A DNA stretch of 64,000 nucleotides from Bacteroidales bacterium. Lineage in GTDB: Bacteria; Bacteroidota; Bacteroidia; Bacteroidales; UBA932. The position numbers were made by a program, and so were the translations under genes. The stretch covers positions 1-64,000 of the forward strand of contig SUYM01000019.1 of NCBI GenBank assembly GCA_015060455.1, written 5' to 3'. The notes below the pieces were generated by a model. That model had not been told where the DNA came from. It was given only the letters and a program-made list of their open reading frames with translations, and searched no databases. Each line of letters opens with the position of its first letter. Within the stretch, counting starts at the first letter, position 1. This document shows positions 63,598-64,000 of the stretch, piece after piece.

Positions 63598-64000
63598 TCA
63601 AAATGTTTCAAATCCGGAAACATTTTTCAATATTTCTCTAACTTTTCCGTTCTCAACTTTCTTAAGAAGATTTTTGAGTTCTTCGCACATCTCCTGGTAT
63701 CTGTGTACTGATATCTGCTTGATGAAGTACTGAATTACTGCAATGATACCTATGATGTTAGAGTTATTCGGCTGTGTCAGGTTTCCAGCTGGGCCATGTG
63801 GTAATCTCTGGGGCAGCTTTGTGTCGAACAGTACATTTCCATGTGCACACATATTTCTAACTTTACGGATGGTTTCAAAATAGCTCTGGAAAATACCGAT
63901 TTTTGCAACTCCGTAATGAAGAGCTATATCGGCTTGCACATCAGGCTTTTTGAGGTTGTTGTAAAGTGACTGAATATTTCCGATTGTCATCAGTTCTATT
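63598..64000 (-). CDS. Abi-family protein, C-terminal part (cut by window edge)
   Basis: The minus-strand frame is open to base 64000, so the ATG at 63990 is internal. The visible ~134 residues resemble the C-terminus of Abi_2 (AbiD/AbiF-like) proteins: the motif IELMTIGNIQSLYNNL, then RKVRNMCAHGNVLFDTKL, whose R-x4-H is the HEPN ribonuclease signature. Such proteins act in phage exclusion or as toxins. The N-terminal half is outside the window and the substrate is unknown. Confidence 0.75.
   Translation of the reverse strand, partial: IELMTIGNIQSLYNNLKKPDVQADIALHYGVAKIGIFQSYFETIRKVRNMCAHGNVLFDTKLPQRLPHGPAGNLTQPNNSNIIGIIAVIQYFIKQISVHRYQEMCEELKNLLKKVENGKVREILKNVSGFETF

Overview
The window looks like chromosome from a member of the Bacteroidales (Bacteroidota). 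The signs are: Bacteroidota-type promoters (a TAnnTTTG -7 box with TTTG about 19-20 bases upstream) in front of many genes; a TonB-dependent receptor/FecR/ECF sigma/DUF4249 cluster; lipoproteins with Bacteroidota-only domains; pyruvate:ferredoxin oxidoreductase and pyruvate phosphate dikinase, which suggest an anaerobe; and a tmRNA whose tag reads GNNSYALAA. I cannot name the genus.

Bases 1-9,400 form an accessory island built around a complete diversity-generating retroelement (DGR), which is the most interesting content of the window. Everything runs on the minus strand, in the order small membrane protein (8403-8104), target lipoprotein 2 with variable repeat VR2 (8102-5814), Avd-like accessory protein (5651-4944), template repeat TR (4717-4534) and reverse transcriptase (4599-3478). 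A second target lipoprotein with VR1 follows (2775-622), and then the start of a third paralogue cut by the left edge (226-1). TR and VR1 align over 184 bases without gaps, and 29 of 35 differences fall at template adenines. VR2 aligns with a 39-base in-frame deletion, and 16 of 18 substitutions fall at adenines. The mutable part is the end of a FISUMP-type (C-type-lectin-like) surface domain. Both VRs are followed by a conserved hairpin that the TR lacks. A ~153-bp element bounded by 15-bp inverted repeats lies upstream of each lipoprotein unit. A serine-recombinase fragment and a probably truncated YafQ-type toxin/antitoxin pair complete the island.

Bases 9,600-25,100 are housekeeping: clpX-clpP, tig, a 7TM-HD phosphodiesterase (pgpH-like), gyrB, an outer-membrane barrel with a large TPR protein, and on the plus strand ftsE, nth and an RluA-family pseudouridine synthase. 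Bases 25,300-28,000 hold ssrA (tmRNA), an L,D-transpeptidase-like lipoprotein or membrane protein, and a STAS-like/GHKL-ATPase pair bracketed by two copies of a 73-bp repeat. Bases 28,000-36,800 carry bactofilin, secA, rnhA-pdxA, recG, a WYL regulator and tRNA-Arg(CCG).

Bases 36,900-56,300 are metabolic and envelope genes: nifJ (PFOR), an esterase, a short LysR-type protein, an M16 peptidase, a GH3 glycosidase, a 55-residue ferredoxin, a DUF1573 protein, a predicted 10-TM metal exporter, an EEP-family hydrolase, folC, an AIR-synthase-like protein and ppdK. Bases 56,300-62,800 hold a minus-strand cell-surface signalling operon (ECF sigma, FecR, TonB receptor, DUF4249 lipoprotein, unknown lipoprotein), ending in the remnant of a second TonB receptor next to tandem repeats and a perfect palindrome. 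The last 1.2 kb is a repeat-rich gap and the end of an Abi-family (HEPN-like) gene cut by the right edge.
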